A stretch of 64,000 bases of DNA from Bradyrhizobium sp. BRP22 (lineage in GTDB: Bacteria > Pseudomonadota > Alphaproteobacteria > Rhizobiales > Xanthobacteraceae). The position numbers were made by a program, and so were the translations under genes. The notes under the pieces are model-generated. The model saw only the letters and a list, made by a program, of their open reading frames with translations, made no database searches and had not been told where the DNA came from. Of this stretch, positions 9,408 through 18,784 are shown in pieces (position 1 is the stretch's first letter; every line of letters starts with the position of its first letter). Location: positions 1 through 64,000 of the forward strand of contig NZ_JADYVX010000024.1 of the NCBI RefSeq assembly GCF_020194175.1, read 5' to 3'.

Positions 9408-10286
9408 TCACTCCACCAGCAGCACGTCGACGGCGACGTTCAGCTTCTGCTTGCGCGAGCCGGCGATGATGCCGTCGACCGGTGAGACGTCGGAGAAATC
9501 GCGCCCGACCGCGAGGATGATGTGATCGTTCTCGACCAGGAGGTCGTTGGTCGGATCAAAGCCGATCCATCCGAGTTCGTCGCCGCACCACACCGAGACC
9601 CAGGCATGGGTCGCGTCCGCTCCCTGCAGGCGCGGCTGTCCGGGTGGCGGGATGGTGCGCAAATAGCCGCTGACATAGGCCGCGGGCAGGCCGAGGCCGC
9701 GCAGGCCGGCGATCATCACATGGGCAAAGTCCTGGCAGACGCCGTGGCGCTTCTCGAACACTTCCGTCAACGGCGTCGAGATCACGGTGGCCTTGGAATC
9801 GTACCTGAAGTCACTGCGGATGCGGCGCATCAGGTCGGCGGCGCCGGCGAGGATGCCGCCTTCTGGCGGAAAGCTCGCGGACGCATAGGCGGTAAGCGGC
9901 CCGAGCACCGGCACCAGCGTGCTCGCAAAGACATATCCGACCGGCGAGGACGGCCCAAGGCTCGTCGCCTCGAACGCGATGTCGCGCACGCTCTCCCAGG
10001 ATGGACTCGCCGCGGCGCGGCCGGGCACTTGGCGCGAGACCGAGACACGCGAGCGCGAGTCGATGCGCAAATTGCGGTGCGCGGTCTCGATCAAAATGCT
10101 TTCGGTATGCGTGCCGAAGAAGTCGCGCCGCGTCGCGCGCTCCGCTGGCCGCGGCCTGATCTCGACGCTGTGGGAAATCAACTTCTGCCCATTGCCGCTT
10201 TGCGGCTCGAGCCGCAGCGAGCATCGCGCAAAACTCACCGGGCTTTCGTAAGAATAGGTGGTGACGTGCCTGATGTCGTAGATCAC
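9408..10286 (-). CDS. Transglutaminase-like cysteine peptidase family protein (third gene of ATP-grasp operon)
   Basis: The 292-residue protein has the bacterial transglutaminase N-terminal beta domain (about 1-90, starting MIYDIRHVTTYSYE) and a transglutaminase-core domain. The catalytic triad is visible as Cys184 (HGVCQDFAHV), His227 (DATHAWVSV) and Asp244 (GWIGFDPTND). No signal peptide is seen, so it is probably cytosolic. It overlaps the preceding ATP-grasp/alpha-E gene by 4 nt, which indicates translational coupling. In this family setting the enzyme is predicted to hydrolyse or form peptide or isopeptide bonds on a product made by the ATP-grasp partner. The substrate is unknown. Confidence 0.88.
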   Translation of the reverse strand: MIYDIRHVTTYSYESPVSFARCSLRLEPQSGNGQKLISHSVEIRPRPAERATRRDFFGTHTESILIETAHRNLRIDSRSRVSVSRQVPGRAAASPSWESVRDIAFEATSLGPSSPVGYVFASTLVPVLGPLTAYASASFPPEGGILAGAADLMRRIRSDFRYDSKATVISTPLTEVFEKRHGVCQDFAHVMIAGLRGLGLPAAYVSGYLRTIPPPGQPRLQGADATHAWVSVWCGDELGWIGFDPTNDLLVENDHIILAVGRDFSDVSPVDGIIAGSRKQKLNVAVDVLLVE

Positions 10287-12805
10287 GCGAGGCCCGTCAG
10301 CTTCTCCGGGCGGCTCGCATTCGGCCCGTGCGGGAAATAATGCAGCCCGATGGCGTCGGCGAGGTTGAGCAGATCCTGCTCCAGCGAGAACAGCGTCTTG
10401 ACATCAAGCGTCTCCGCCTCGGCCGTCGCCAGCATCGCCTGCAGCGCGACCGCGAGCCGCTGCGGGCGCTCGATCATCCCGTATTCCTTCAGGCTCGGCA
10501 GCGCCGCAATATGTTCGTTGAGGCCGACGACCTGGAACGCGACAGAGCGCGGGTTGTAGGGATCGAGCACCGCGAGATCGCGCACCGGCGCCAGGATCGG
10601 CGTCACCAGATAGCGCGAGCGATAGGTGATCTGGCAATCGACCAGCGTCAGCAGAATGTCGAGGTCGTCGTCATCAGCCTCGTCATAGGCGAATTGCCGC
10701 GCGAAGCGCGTGGTGTTGATGGCTCGCTCGGCGCGGCGGCCCATGTCGAGGAAGCGCCAGCCCGCGGCACGGTTCATGTTCTCCTGCGCGAGTCCTGCAA
10801 AGCTCGCCAGTTCCTGCAGCGTCAGCTCCGCCGCGCTGATGACGCCATCGTCATCCTCGACCTCCTCGCCGAGCCGGTCCACCATCTCGGTGATGACCTG
10901 CCAGGCGTCCGGCGACAGCCGCTCGCGCAGCGAGGTGGCGGTACGCTGGGCGGCGCGCACCAGTGAGAGCGCCGAGCCGAAACGTTCCTCACTCTGCAGA
11001 GCTTCGGCGACGACTCTTGCCGGGTTGGCCCGCGCCGTCTGCGAGGTCGCGCCCCAGGCCACCAGCATGCGCTGGATACGCTCGACCGAATGCAGGTTCG
11101 ACGTGCCGCTCGCATTCGATCTCGCGGGATCGCGCATCGGCGAGCCGAGCGCGCGGATCAACCGCAGCGTCGCTTCGGCGCGTTCGAGATAGCGGCCGAG
11201 CCAGAACAGATTGTCGGCGGCGCGGCTCGGCAACACGCCGGCGATGCGGCGGATGCGCACGGTATCACCGGCAGGCAACAGGCTCGCGGTCGAGACCGCC
11301 TTTTCCGACACCACCCAGACATCCGCGGCGCGTGCGCCGTCGCCCATCGACACCGCGCGGGCATCCGCCTGCTCTGCGATCCGGCAGAAGCCACCGGGCA
11401 GGATAGTCCAGCCATGCGGCGTCGCCGCAGCAAAGACGCGCAGCACGAACGGGCGCGGCGTGAGCTGACCGTTCTCCCACACCGGCGTGGTCGACAGACG
11501 CACGAGTTCCTGGCCGACGAAGTCGATGCCACGCTCGGCAATCGCATTCTTCAGCCGTTCGCGTTCGCTCGGCGACAACTCGCCCGCGAGCACGGGACCA
11601 TGGCTGGCAAAACCCGGGACCCCCCTGCCATAGGCGCTTTCGATCGCGAAATCATCGAGCCGCGACAGCACCTGTTCGCGCGCCGCCTTCTGGCCGCACC
11701 ACCAGGTCGCGATATGCGGCATCTCCAGCTCTTCGCCGAGCAGGCGACGGCAGAGGCTCGGCAGGAAGCCGAGCAGCGCCCGCGACTCGAGCACACCAGA
11801 ACCGGGCATGTTGGCAACGACAACCCCACCCTTGCGCAACACCTCGATCAGCCCCGGCACGCCGAGATGCGAAGAGGCGTTGAGCTCGAGCGGATCGAGC
11901 CAGTTGGAATCGACCCGCCGCAGCAGCACGTCGAGCCGCTTCAGCCCCGCAACGGTGCGGATGTGGACACGGTCGCCGCTGACGGCGAGATCGTCGCCCT
12001 CGACCAGCAGGAAGCCGAGATAACGCGCCAGCGTCGCATGCTCGAAATAGGTCTCGTTGAACGAGCCGGGCGTCAACAGACCGATGCGCGGCTCGTCGCG
12101 ATCGGCACTGGCGCGCAGCGCGTCGCGAAACGCTTCGAAGAACGGCGCGACGCGCTCGACATTCATCGACTTGTAAAGGCCGGAGAAAGCGCGCGACAGC
12201 ACCAGGCGATTTTCCAGCGCATAACCCGCGCCCGACGGCGCCTGCGTGCGGTCGCCGAGCACCCACCAGCGCCCGTCAGGCCCGCGGCCGACATCGGCGG
12301 CATAGAGGTGGAGGTAGCGCGCGCCCGGCGGCTTGATGCCGCTCACGGCGCGCAGATATTCGCTGCTGCCGGCAATCGCGGCGGCCGGGATCGCGCCATC
12401 GGCGACCAGCCGCCCCTCGCCATAGATGTCGCGCAGGATCATTTCGAGCAGTTGCGCGCGCTGCATGATGCCGGAAGCCAATTGCTGCCAGTCGGCCTCA
12501 TCGATGATCAGCGGCAGGTGGCTCAGCGGCCACAGCCGGTCAGAGGTTTCGCCTGGCGCGCGATAGGTGACACCGGCGTCGCGCAGATGGCGATCGGCGG
12601 CAGCGAAGCGGCGTTCGATCTCGGCCGGCGACAGCGCGGCGAAGGCATCGAAGAAGCGGCTCCAGACCGGGCGCGGCGTACCGTCCGGACCGATGTATTC
12701 GTCGGGAATGCCGGGCAGCCGCGCATAGTCGCGCGACCATTGCGCCATGCGGCGCTGGCCCGGACGGGGCTTGCTCTCCTGACTGTGTTCCTGGCCGGTC
12801 GCCAT
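10283..12805 (-). CDS. Circularly permuted ATP-grasp / alpha-E domain fusion protein
   Basis: The 840-residue protein joins two families usually encoded separately or fused in this operon type. Residues about 60-490 are a circularly permuted ATP-grasp domain with WWVLGDRTQAPSGAGYALENR, LTPGSFNETYFEH and LGVPGLIEVLRKGGVVVANMPGSG. Residues about 525-830 are an all-helical alpha-E domain starting LPSRAADNLFWLGRYLERAE. ATP-grasp domains make amide bonds through acyl-phosphate intermediates, so a peptide-ligase activity is predicted. The gene starts 25 nt after the DUF2126 gene and overlaps the next transglutaminase gene by 4 nt, so the three form one transcription unit. Confidence 0.9.
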   Translation of the reverse strand: MATGQEHSQESKPRPGQRRMAQWSRDYARLPGIPDEYIGPDGTPRPVWSRFFDAFAALSPAEIERRFAAADRHLRDAGVTYRAPGETSDRLWPLSHLPLIIDEADWQQLASGIMQRAQLLEMILRDIYGEGRLVADGAIPAAAIAGSSEYLRAVSGIKPPGARYLHLYAADVGRGPDGRWWVLGDRTQAPSGAGYALENRLVLSRAFSGLYKSMNVERVAPFFEAFRDALRASADRDEPRIGLLTPGSFNETYFEHATLARYLGFLLVEGDDLAVSGDRVHIRTVAGLKRLDVLLRRVDSNWLDPLELNASSHLGVPGLIEVLRKGGVVVANMPGSGVLESRALLGFLPSLCRRLLGEELEMPHIATWWCGQKAAREQVLSRLDDFAIESAYGRGVPGFASHGPVLAGELSPSERERLKNAIAERGIDFVGQELVRLSTTPVWENGQLTPRPFVLRVFAAATPHGWTILPGGFCRIAEQADARAVSMGDGARAADVWVVSEKAVSTASLLPAGDTVRIRRIAGVLPSRAADNLFWLGRYLERAEATLRLIRALGSPMRDPARSNASGTSNLHSVERIQRMLVAWGATSQTARANPARVVAEALQSEERFGSALSLVRAAQRTATSLRERLSPDAWQVITEMVDRLGEEVEDDDGVISAAELTLQELASFAGLAQENMNRAAGWRFLDMGRRAERAINTTRFARQFAYDEADDDDLDILLTLVDCQITYRSRYLVTPILAPVRDLAVLDPYNPRSVAFQVVGLNEHIAALPSLKEYGMIERPQRLAVALQAMLATAEAETLDVKTLFSLEQDLLNLADAIGLHYFPHGPNASRPEKLTGLA

Positions 12806-12830
12806 TCCGCTTCTCGACGCGCTATGCGTA

Positions 12831-15800
12831 TCAATGCAGGAGCGGCGTCCGCAAGTCGAGGGTCAACGGGAATTCAATTGTGCGTTCTTCCGGCGGCGGC
12901 TCGATCCGGCCTGGGGTGTGGCCGTGGTCCTGGAAACGGGCCAGCCGCCGCGCCTCGGCCTCATAGGAATTGACCGGCTTGGTTTCGTAATTGCGGCCGC
13001 CGGGATGGGCGACATGATAGACGCAGCCGCCGAGCGAGCGGCCGTTCCAGGTGTCGATCAGGTCAAAGGTCAGCGGCGCGTGCACCGGGATGGTCGGATG
13101 CAGGCCGGACGCCGGCTGCCAGGCCTTGAAGCGGACGCCCGCGACCGCCTCTCCCGAGCGTCCGGTCCCCGTCATCGGCATGCGCCGGCCGTTGCAGGTG
13201 ATGACGTGACGGCCCTCGACAAAGCCTGACGCCTTGACCTGCAGCCGCTCGACCGAGGAATCGACATAGCGGACGGTGCCTCCGGCCGACCCCTCCTCGC
13301 CCAGCACGTGCCACGGCTCGAGCGCCTGCCGCAATTCCAGCGCGACGCCGCCATGATGGACATGGCCGAACATGGGAAAGCGGAATTCGAGCTGCGCCGT
13401 GTACCATTCCGGGGAGAAATCGTAGCCCGATCGCCTGAGGTCGGCGAGGACGTCCAAAAAGTCTTCCCAGAGGAAATGCGGCAGCATGAAGCGATCATGC
13501 AGCGTCGTACCCCAGCGCACGAATTTGCCGTGCTGCGGCTCGCGCCACAGCTTTGCGATCAGCGCGCGGATCAGGAGCTGCTGCGCCAGCGACATCCTGG
13601 GATCGGGCGGCATTTCGAGCGCGCGGAATTCGACCAGGCCGAGCCGGCCGGTCGGACCATCGGGCGAATAGAGCTTGTCGATGCAGATCTCGGCGCGATG
13701 GGTGTTGCCGGTGATGTCGACCAGGATGTGCCGGAACAGCCGGTCCGCCAGCCACAGCGGCGCCTCGACGCCCGCCGGCGGCACATGGGCGAGTGCGATC
13801 TCGAGTTCATAGAGTCCGTCATGGCGCGCCTCGTCGATGCGTGGCGCCTGGCTGGTCGGACCGATGAACATGCCGGAGAACAGATAGGACAGCGACGGAT
13901 GCCGCTGCCAATAGAGCACGAGGCTCTTCAGCAGGTCGGGGCGGCGCAGGAACGGCGAATCCTCCGGGTTGCTGCCGCCGACCACAACGTGGTTGCCGCC
14001 GCCGGTGCCGGTGTGACGACCATCGATCAGGAAACGGTTGGCGCCGAGCCGCACCTTTGCGGCGTCCTCGTAGAGGCCGAAGGTGATGTCGACTGCCTCG
14101 CGCCAGCTCTGCGCCGGCTGGATGTTGATCTCGATCACGCCGGGATCGGGCGTGACCTTGATGACCTCGATGCGGGGATCGAACGGCGGGGCATAGCCCT
14201 CGACATGCACTGGCAGTTGCAGCTCTTCGGCGGTCGCCTCGATCGCCGTCACCAGTTCGAGATAGTCTTCCGCCTTCTCGACAGGCGGCATAAAGGCGCA
14301 GAGCGTGCCGTCGCGGATTTCGATCGACATCGCCGTGCGCACCGGCGGCGGCTCCGGGAGGTCCTTCAGCAGGCGCTTCAATTCCTCATCGAAATCCGGC
14401 AAGGCGTCGCGCGGCGCCATCGGATCGGTCTCGATGATGTAGGGATAATCCTCGGGCGGGATGTATTCGAGCGAGGAGATCGGGAGCCGCAGGCCGAGCG
14501 GAGAATCGCCCGGCGACAGGAACAGATGGCTGCGACGAAGCTTCCAGTGCTCGCTGCGCCAGCGTCCGCGCACCCCGGCGAGCGGACTGAAGCGCTGGAT
14601 CGGCAGCACATATCCTTTTGCTGTCGTTAGTCCCTGGTCGAACACCCGCGCCAGGCGCGAGCGTTCTTCGGGATCGGACAGTTTTGAGTTCTCGGGGCTG
14701 ACATTGGCGGGAAGCGCGCCTTCGCGCTGCAGCCAGTACGCCGGATCCTCGAAGGCCGGAATGACGTGGTCGGCCGCAAGCCCGAGTTTCTGCGCCATGG
14801 TTTCGGCGAAGTGCTTGGCGTCCTTGATCTCGGCCTTGTGCGGGTTCTCGATCTTCGCGATCAGATCGGCGTTCTTCCAGATCGGCACGCCGTCCTTGCG
14901 CCAGTAGAGGCCGAAGGCCCAGCGCGGCAGGCTTTCGCCCGGATACCATTTGCCCTGGCCATAATGCAGCAAGCCACCGGGCGCAAAGCGATCACGCAGG
15001 CGGCGGATCAGATCATCGGCGAGCGCACGCTTGGTCGGACCGACGGCGGCGATATTCCATTCCGGCGCCTCGAGATCATCGACCGAGACGAAGGTGGGTT
15101 CGCCGCCCATGGTGAGCCGCACGTCTTCCGTCTTCAGATCGGCATCGACCTGCTCACCGAGCGCGTCGAGCCGCGCCCAGGATTCATCGGAGAACGGCCG
15201 CGTGATCCGCGGCGCCTCGCGGATGCGCTTGACGCTCATCTCGAAGGCGAAATCGACATTGGCGAAGCCGGCGGTGCCGGAGATCGGCGCGGCCGAGCGG
15301 TAGTGCGGCGTGGCCGCGACGGGAATGTGCCCCTCGCCCGTCAGCATGCCCGAGGTGACATCGAAGCCGATCCACCCCGCACCGGGCAGATAGACTTCGG
15401 CCCAGGCATGCAGATCGGTGAAATCGTTCTCGACTTCGCGCGGCCCCTCCACCGGATCGATATCGGGACGAAGCTGGATCAGGTAGCCGGAGACGAAGCG
15501 TGCGGCGAAACCGAGATGGCGCAGGATCTGGATCAGCAGCCATGCCGAGTCACGACAGGAGCCGGCGCCGGCGGCTAGCGTCTCCTCCGGCGTCTGCACG
15601 CCCGGCTCCATGCGGATGAGGTAGCGTATTTTCGTCTGCAGCCTCGCGTTGAGGTCGACCAAAAAATTGACGGTGCTGTCGGCCTCGCGCGGAATCTCCT
15701 TCAGGTAAGCTGCCAGCAGCGGTCCGGGCTCGACGGTTGCGAGATAAGGCGCGAGTTCGTTCCTGAGATCGTTGGTGTACTGGAATGGATAGGAGGTGGC

Positions 15801-16094
15801 GTAGGACTCGACGAAGAAATCGAACGGATTGATCACGGTCATCTGCGCCGTGAAATCGACTTCGATCTTGAGCTCGGTCGCCTTCTCCGGGAACACCAGC
15901 CGCGCCAGCCAATTGCCCTGCGGATCCTGCTGCCAGTTCACGAAGTGATTGGCCGGCGTGACCTTGAGCGAGTAGCTCAGGATCGGCGTGCGCGTATGCG
16001 GCGCCGGACGCAGGCGAATGGTCTGGGGCCCGAGGTCGATCGGTCGGTCGTACTTGTAATGCGTGACATGATGCAGTGCGACGAAGATCGACAC
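12831..16094 (-). CDS. Transglutaminase plus DUF2126 protein (first gene of ATP-grasp operon)
   Basis: The 1087-residue protein is the first gene of the operon. The N-terminal 300 residues are a transglutaminase-like module with triad residues Cys180 (GAGSCRDSAW), His229 (DLHAWAEVY) and Asp245 (WIGFDVTSG). The remaining 780 residues form a DUF2126 region containing DVRLTMGGEPTFVSVDD, GQGKWYPGESLPRWA, HTGTGGGNHVVVGG and VEFRALEMPPDPRMSL. DUF2126 has sequence hints of a glutamine-synthetase/GCS-like amidoligase fold (the GGEPT and TGGGNH motifs), but this is from family knowledge and not proven here. With the ATP-grasp/alpha-E and second transglutaminase it matches the predicted peptide synthesis or modification operons known from comparative genomics. 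Confidence 0.9.
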   Translation of the reverse strand: MSIFVALHHVTHYKYDRPIDLGPQTIRLRPAPHTRTPILSYSLKVTPANHFVNWQQDPQGNWLARLVFPEKATELKIEVDFTAQMTVINPFDFFVESYATSYPFQYTNDLRNELAPYLATVEPGPLLAAYLKEIPREADSTVNFLVDLNARLQTKIRYLIRMEPGVQTPEETLAAGAGSCRDSAWLLIQILRHLGFAARFVSGYLIQLRPDIDPVEGPREVENDFTDLHAWAEVYLPGAGWIGFDVTSGMLTGEGHIPVAATPHYRSAAPISGTAGFANVDFAFEMSVKRIREAPRITRPFSDESWARLDALGEQVDADLKTEDVRLTMGGEPTFVSVDDLEAPEWNIAAVGPTKRALADDLIRRLRDRFAPGGLLHYGQGKWYPGESLPRWAFGLYWRKDGVPIWKNADLIAKIENPHKAEIKDAKHFAETMAQKLGLAADHVIPAFEDPAYWLQREGALPANVSPENSKLSDPEERSRLARVFDQGLTTAKGYVLPIQRFSPLAGVRGRWRSEHWKLRRSHLFLSPGDSPLGLRLPISSLEYIPPEDYPYIIETDPMAPRDALPDFDEELKRLLKDLPEPPPVRTAMSIEIRDGTLCAFMPPVEKAEDYLELVTAIEATAEELQLPVHVEGYAPPFDPRIEVIKVTPDPGVIEINIQPAQSWREAVDITFGLYEDAAKVRLGANRFLIDGRHTGTGGGNHVVVGGSNPEDSPFLRRPDLLKSLVLYWQRHPSLSYLFSGMFIGPTSQAPRIDEARHDGLYELEIALAHVPPAGVEAPLWLADRLFRHILVDITGNTHRAEICIDKLYSPDGPTGRLGLVEFRALEMPPDPRMSLAQQLLIRALIAKLWREPQHGKFVRWGTTLHDRFMLPHFLWEDFLDVLADLRRSGYDFSPEWYTAQLEFRFPMFGHVHHGGVALELRQALEPWHVLGEEGSAGGTVRYVDSSVERLQVKASGFVEGRHVITCNGRRMPMTGTGRSGEAVAGVRFKAWQPASGLHPTIPVHAPLTFDLIDTWNGRSLGGCVYHVAHPGGRNYETKPVNSYEAEARRLARFQDHGHTPGRIEPPPEERTIEFPLTLDLRTPLLH

Positions 16095-16195
16095 GGACGG
16101 CGGACTCCAGCAGCTTTTTTAAGCAGAACACTGGTTCCCGCCGACAGCAAGCACTAACAACGGGCACGGGTGCCTATCGGAGATGCGGCTTCGCT

Positions 16196-16275
16196 GTCAT
16201 TCCGGGATGGTCCGCAGGACCAGACCCGGAATCTCGAGATTCCGGGTTCGATGCTTCGCATCGCCCCGGAATGAC
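16196..16275. repeat. Palindromic repeat family B (GTCATTCCGGG)
   Basis: This is a nested palindrome. The outer arms are GTCATTCCGGG and CCCCGGAATGAC, and inside is the perfect palindrome CCGGAATCTCGAGATTCCGG. It lies between the dehydratase stop (16285) and the start of the DUF2126 gene (16094). Other copies are at 27416, 31033, 35756, 42695 and a variant at 45462. Confidence 0.85.
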
Positions 16276-16284
16276 GTTTGCCTC

Positions 16285-17808
16285 TCACATCGTCGCCCCT
16301 AACACCCACGGCGCGAACTCGGCGCCGCCGAAATCGAAGCTTTCGCTCTTGGTGGGCTGGCCGGATGCGGTCTTCAGCATCAATTCGAAGATGCGCTGGC
16401 CGCATTCCTGCACGCTCTCTTCGCCGTCGAGAATGGTGCCGCAGTTGACGTCCATGTCGTCTTCCATGCGCTTGTACATGGGCGTGTTGGTGGCGAGCTT
16501 GATCGAGGGCGCGGGCTTGCAGCCGAACACGCTGCCGCGGCCGGTGGTGAAGCAGACCAGATTGGCGCCGCCCGCCACCTGCCCGGTCGCCGCGACCGGG
16601 TCGTAACCGGGCGTATCCATGAACACGAAGCCGCGCTTCGTCACCGGCTCGGCGTAGTGCAAAACGTCAACGAGATTGGTGCTGCCGGCCTTCGCCATCG
16701 CGCCGAGCGACTTTTCGAGAATGGTGGTGAGGCCGCCGGCCTTGTTGCCGGGACTCGGATTGGCGTTCATCTCGGCGCCTTCGCGCTGGGTATATTCTTC
16801 CCACCAGCGCATCAGGCCGACCAGCTTCTCGCCGACCTCGCGGCTGACGGCGCGGCGCGTCAACAGATGTTCGGCCCCGTAGGTCTCCGGCGTTTCAGAG
16901 AGGATCACGGTGCCACCGTGCCGCACCAGCAGATCGCTGGCGGCGCCAAGCGCGGGATTGGCGGAGACACCGGAATAGCCGTCGGAGCCGCCGCACTGAA
17001 GAGCGACCGTGAGTTCGCTCGCTGCGACCTTCTCGCGCTTGACCTTGTTGGCGTCCGCGAGTGCTTCGCGCACGAAGGCGACGCCGGCCTCCACGGTCTT
17101 GCGGGTGCCGCCGACTTCCTGGATGTCCATCGCGCGCAGGCGGCCGGCGAGTTTCTGCTCCTGCATCAGGCCGCCGATCTGGTTCACTTCGCAGCCGAGG
17201 CCGAGCACGATCACGGCGGAGAAATTCGCGTGCCGCGCATAGCCGCCGAGCGTGCGGCGAAGCAGCGCCAGCGGCTCGTCCTGCGTCATGCCGCAGCCGG
17301 TCTTGTGGGTGAGCGCGACCACGCCGTCGACATTCGGAAAATCGGCCAGCGGATTGTCGCCGGTGAACGGATTTTTCTTGAAGACGTCGGCGACGAGGCT
17401 CGCGACATGAGCGCTGCAATTCACCGAAGTGAGGATGCCGATATAGTTGCGGGTCGCGACGCGACCATCGGGACGGCGGATGCCCTCGAACGTCGCCGGC
17501 AGATCGAAATTTGGCACCGGCTTGACGTCGACGCCATAGGCATAGTCCTTGGCGAAATCGCCCATGCCGCAATTCTGGGTGTGGACGTGCTGGCCCGGCG
17601 CGATCGGCGCGGTGGCGAAGCCGATGATCTGGCCGTAGCGCTTGATCGGCTCACCTTCCGCGATCGGCTTGATCGCGACCTTGTGGCCCGCCGGAATGCG
17701 ATCGACGGTGACGACACCGCTGGCGACCTCGAGCCCCGGCGGCAAGCTCGCGCGCGCGATCAGCACGCTGTCATCGGGATGCAGACGGATCACGGGTGCC
17801 GGGGCCAT
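16285..17808 (-). CDS. UxaA/GarD-family sugar-acid dehydratase
   Basis: The 507-residue protein is full-length for the altronate/galactarate dehydratase family. It has an N-terminal SAF domain (about 8-100) fused to the large C-terminal domain, with HKTGCGMTQDE, GLGCEVNQIGGL, LQCGGSDGYSGVSANPALG and GRGSVFGCKPAPSIKLATN. These enzymes remove water from hexonate or hexarate sugar acids using Fe2+. The related sulfolactate sulfo-lyase SuyAB has the same two domains on separate chains, so other substrates are possible. The start at 17808 has AAGGAGA upstream. It is the last gene of a run that begins with the LivK-type binding protein and includes an HpaI-type aldolase. A dehydratase followed by aldolase cleavage is a standard sugar-acid route. 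Confidence 0.85.
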   Translation of the reverse strand: MAPAPVIRLHPDDSVLIARASLPPGLEVASGVVTVDRIPAGHKVAIKPIAEGEPIKRYGQIIGFATAPIAPGQHVHTQNCGMGDFAKDYAYGVDVKPVPNFDLPATFEGIRRPDGRVATRNYIGILTSVNCSAHVASLVADVFKKNPFTGDNPLADFPNVDGVVALTHKTGCGMTQDEPLALLRRTLGGYARHANFSAVIVLGLGCEVNQIGGLMQEQKLAGRLRAMDIQEVGGTRKTVEAGVAFVREALADANKVKREKVAASELTVALQCGGSDGYSGVSANPALGAASDLLVRHGGTVILSETPETYGAEHLLTRRAVSREVGEKLVGLMRWWEEYTQREGAEMNANPSPGNKAGGLTTILEKSLGAMAKAGSTNLVDVLHYAEPVTKRGFVFMDTPGYDPVAATGQVAGGANLVCFTTGRGSVFGCKPAPSIKLATNTPMYKRMEDDMDVNCGTILDGEESVQECGQRIFELMLKTASGQPTKSESFDFGGAEFAPWVLGATM

Positions 17809-17834
17809 GGAGGGTCTCCTTGTTGGACGTTCAT

Positions 17835-17859
17835 CTCTCCCCGCGAAGCGCGGGGAGAG
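17835..17859. terminator. Intercistronic GC-rich hairpin
   Basis: A perfect 11-bp stem, CTCTCCCCGCG (17835-17845) and CGCGGGGAGAG (17849-17859), closes a 3-nt loop. It lies in the 66-bp gap between the aldolase and dehydratase genes on their shared strand. No T-run follows, so it may be an mRNA stabiliser, an attenuator or a dispersed repeat rather than a classical terminator. Confidence 0.6.
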
Positions 17860-17874
17860 GGAGAAGAGAGAGCG

Positions 17875-18654
17875 TCACGCTTTTCCGCCAGACTCCTTGC
17901 GGGTCTGGTTCACCTGCATCTTGGCGTAGGTCATCATCAAGCCGCTCTCGTTCGACAGCGTGACGAGCTTGAAACCCATGTTGATCGCGCGCACCGCGCC
18001 TTCGGCGCCACTGCAGTGGATGCCGGGATTGAGGCCGCGCTTGCCGCATTCCTTGACGATCTTCTCGTAGATCTTGAGGATCTCCGGCTCGTCGCGGTCA
18101 AGCTTCGGCACCAGACCGTAGGAGAAGCCGAGATCGGACGGACCGATATAGACGCCGTCGATGCCTTCGACGTCGAGGATCGCTTCCATGTTCTCGACCG
18201 CGGTCCTGGTTTCCATCATCGGCAGCAGCACGATCTCGTCGTTGGCGGTCTGCTGATAGGTACCTGCGGAGCCATACATGCCGGAGCGGATCGGACCGTT
18301 GGAGCGGGTACCCTTCGGCGGATACTTGGCATAGGAGACGAGGTTCTTGGCTTCCTGGGGTGTATTGACCATCGGGCAGATCACGCCGTAGGCGCCGCCG
18401 TCGAGCACCTTGCCGATGATCCCGGGCTCGTTCCAGGGCACGCGCACCATTGGCGTGACCGGGTGGCCGTTCATCGCCTGGAAGCATTGCACCATGGAAA
18501 GATAGTCCTGCACGCCATGCTGCAGGTCGACAGTGACGCTGTCGAAACCGCATTGCGCGATCACTTCGGCCGAAAAGCCGGACGGGATCGCCAGCCACGC
18601 GTTGACCACCGCCTTGCCCGACGCCCAGACTTGCTTGACCTTGTTATTTGCCAC
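17875..18654 (-). CDS. HpcH/HpaI-family class II aldolase
   Basis: The 259-residue protein belongs to the HpcH/HpaI family of Mg2+/Mn2+-dependent pyruvate aldolases. The family residues are visible: the catalytic-region His in VDLQHGVQDY, the Arg in MVRVPWNEPG, the metal-binding Glu in LLPMMETRTAVEN and the metal-binding Asp in YIGPSDLG. The start is GTG at 18654 with GGAAGGA upstream. Two roles fit the context. With the adjacent UxaA/GarD-type dehydratase it could be a GarL-like 2-keto-3-deoxy sugar-acid aldolase. With the nearby hpa genes it could be HpaI, which cleaves 4-hydroxy-2-oxoheptanedioate to pyruvate and succinic semialdehyde. The direct neighbours favour the first. Confidence 0.85.
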   Translation of the reverse strand: MANNKVKQVWASGKAVVNAWLAIPSGFSAEVIAQCGFDSVTVDLQHGVQDYLSMVQCFQAMNGHPVTPMVRVPWNEPGIIGKVLDGGAYGVICPMVNTPQEAKNLVSYAKYPPKGTRSNGPIRSGMYGSAGTYQQTANDEIVLLPMMETRTAVENMEAILDVEGIDGVYIGPSDLGFSYGLVPKLDRDEPEILKIYEKIVKECGKRGLNPGIHCSGAEGAVRAINMGFKLVTLSNESGLMMTYAKMQVNQTRKESGGKA

Positions 18655-18692
18655 TTTGCTTTCCTTCCCTTGCTCTCACCGTCATGGCCGTC

Positions 18693-18777
18693 CGTCATTG
18701 CGAGGAGCGATAGCGACGAAGCAATCCATACTTCCACTTCTGGCGATGTGGATTGCTTCGCTCCGCTCGCAATAACG
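18693..18777. repeat. Palindromic repeat family C (CGTCATTGCGAG)
   Basis: The inverted arms CGTCATTGCGAGGAGCG and CGCTCGCAATAACG flank an inner pair GAAGCAATCCA and TGGATTGCTTC. It sits between the dehydrogenase and aldolase genes. Other copies are at 31845, 44614 and 45368. All are intergenic. Confidence 0.85.
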
Positions 18778-18784
18778 GGGCTCG

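Noticed and set aside
11090..12973. 627-codon plus-strand ORF antisense to the ATP-grasp gene
   Set aside because: Same compositional shadow pattern; the minus-strand gene has recognisable domains and coupled neighbours.
9408..16094. Proteasome-like peptidase companion of the ATP-grasp operon
   Set aside because: No such gene is found in the neighbourhood; the flanking genes are an AraC-type regulator and a sugar-acid dehydratase.
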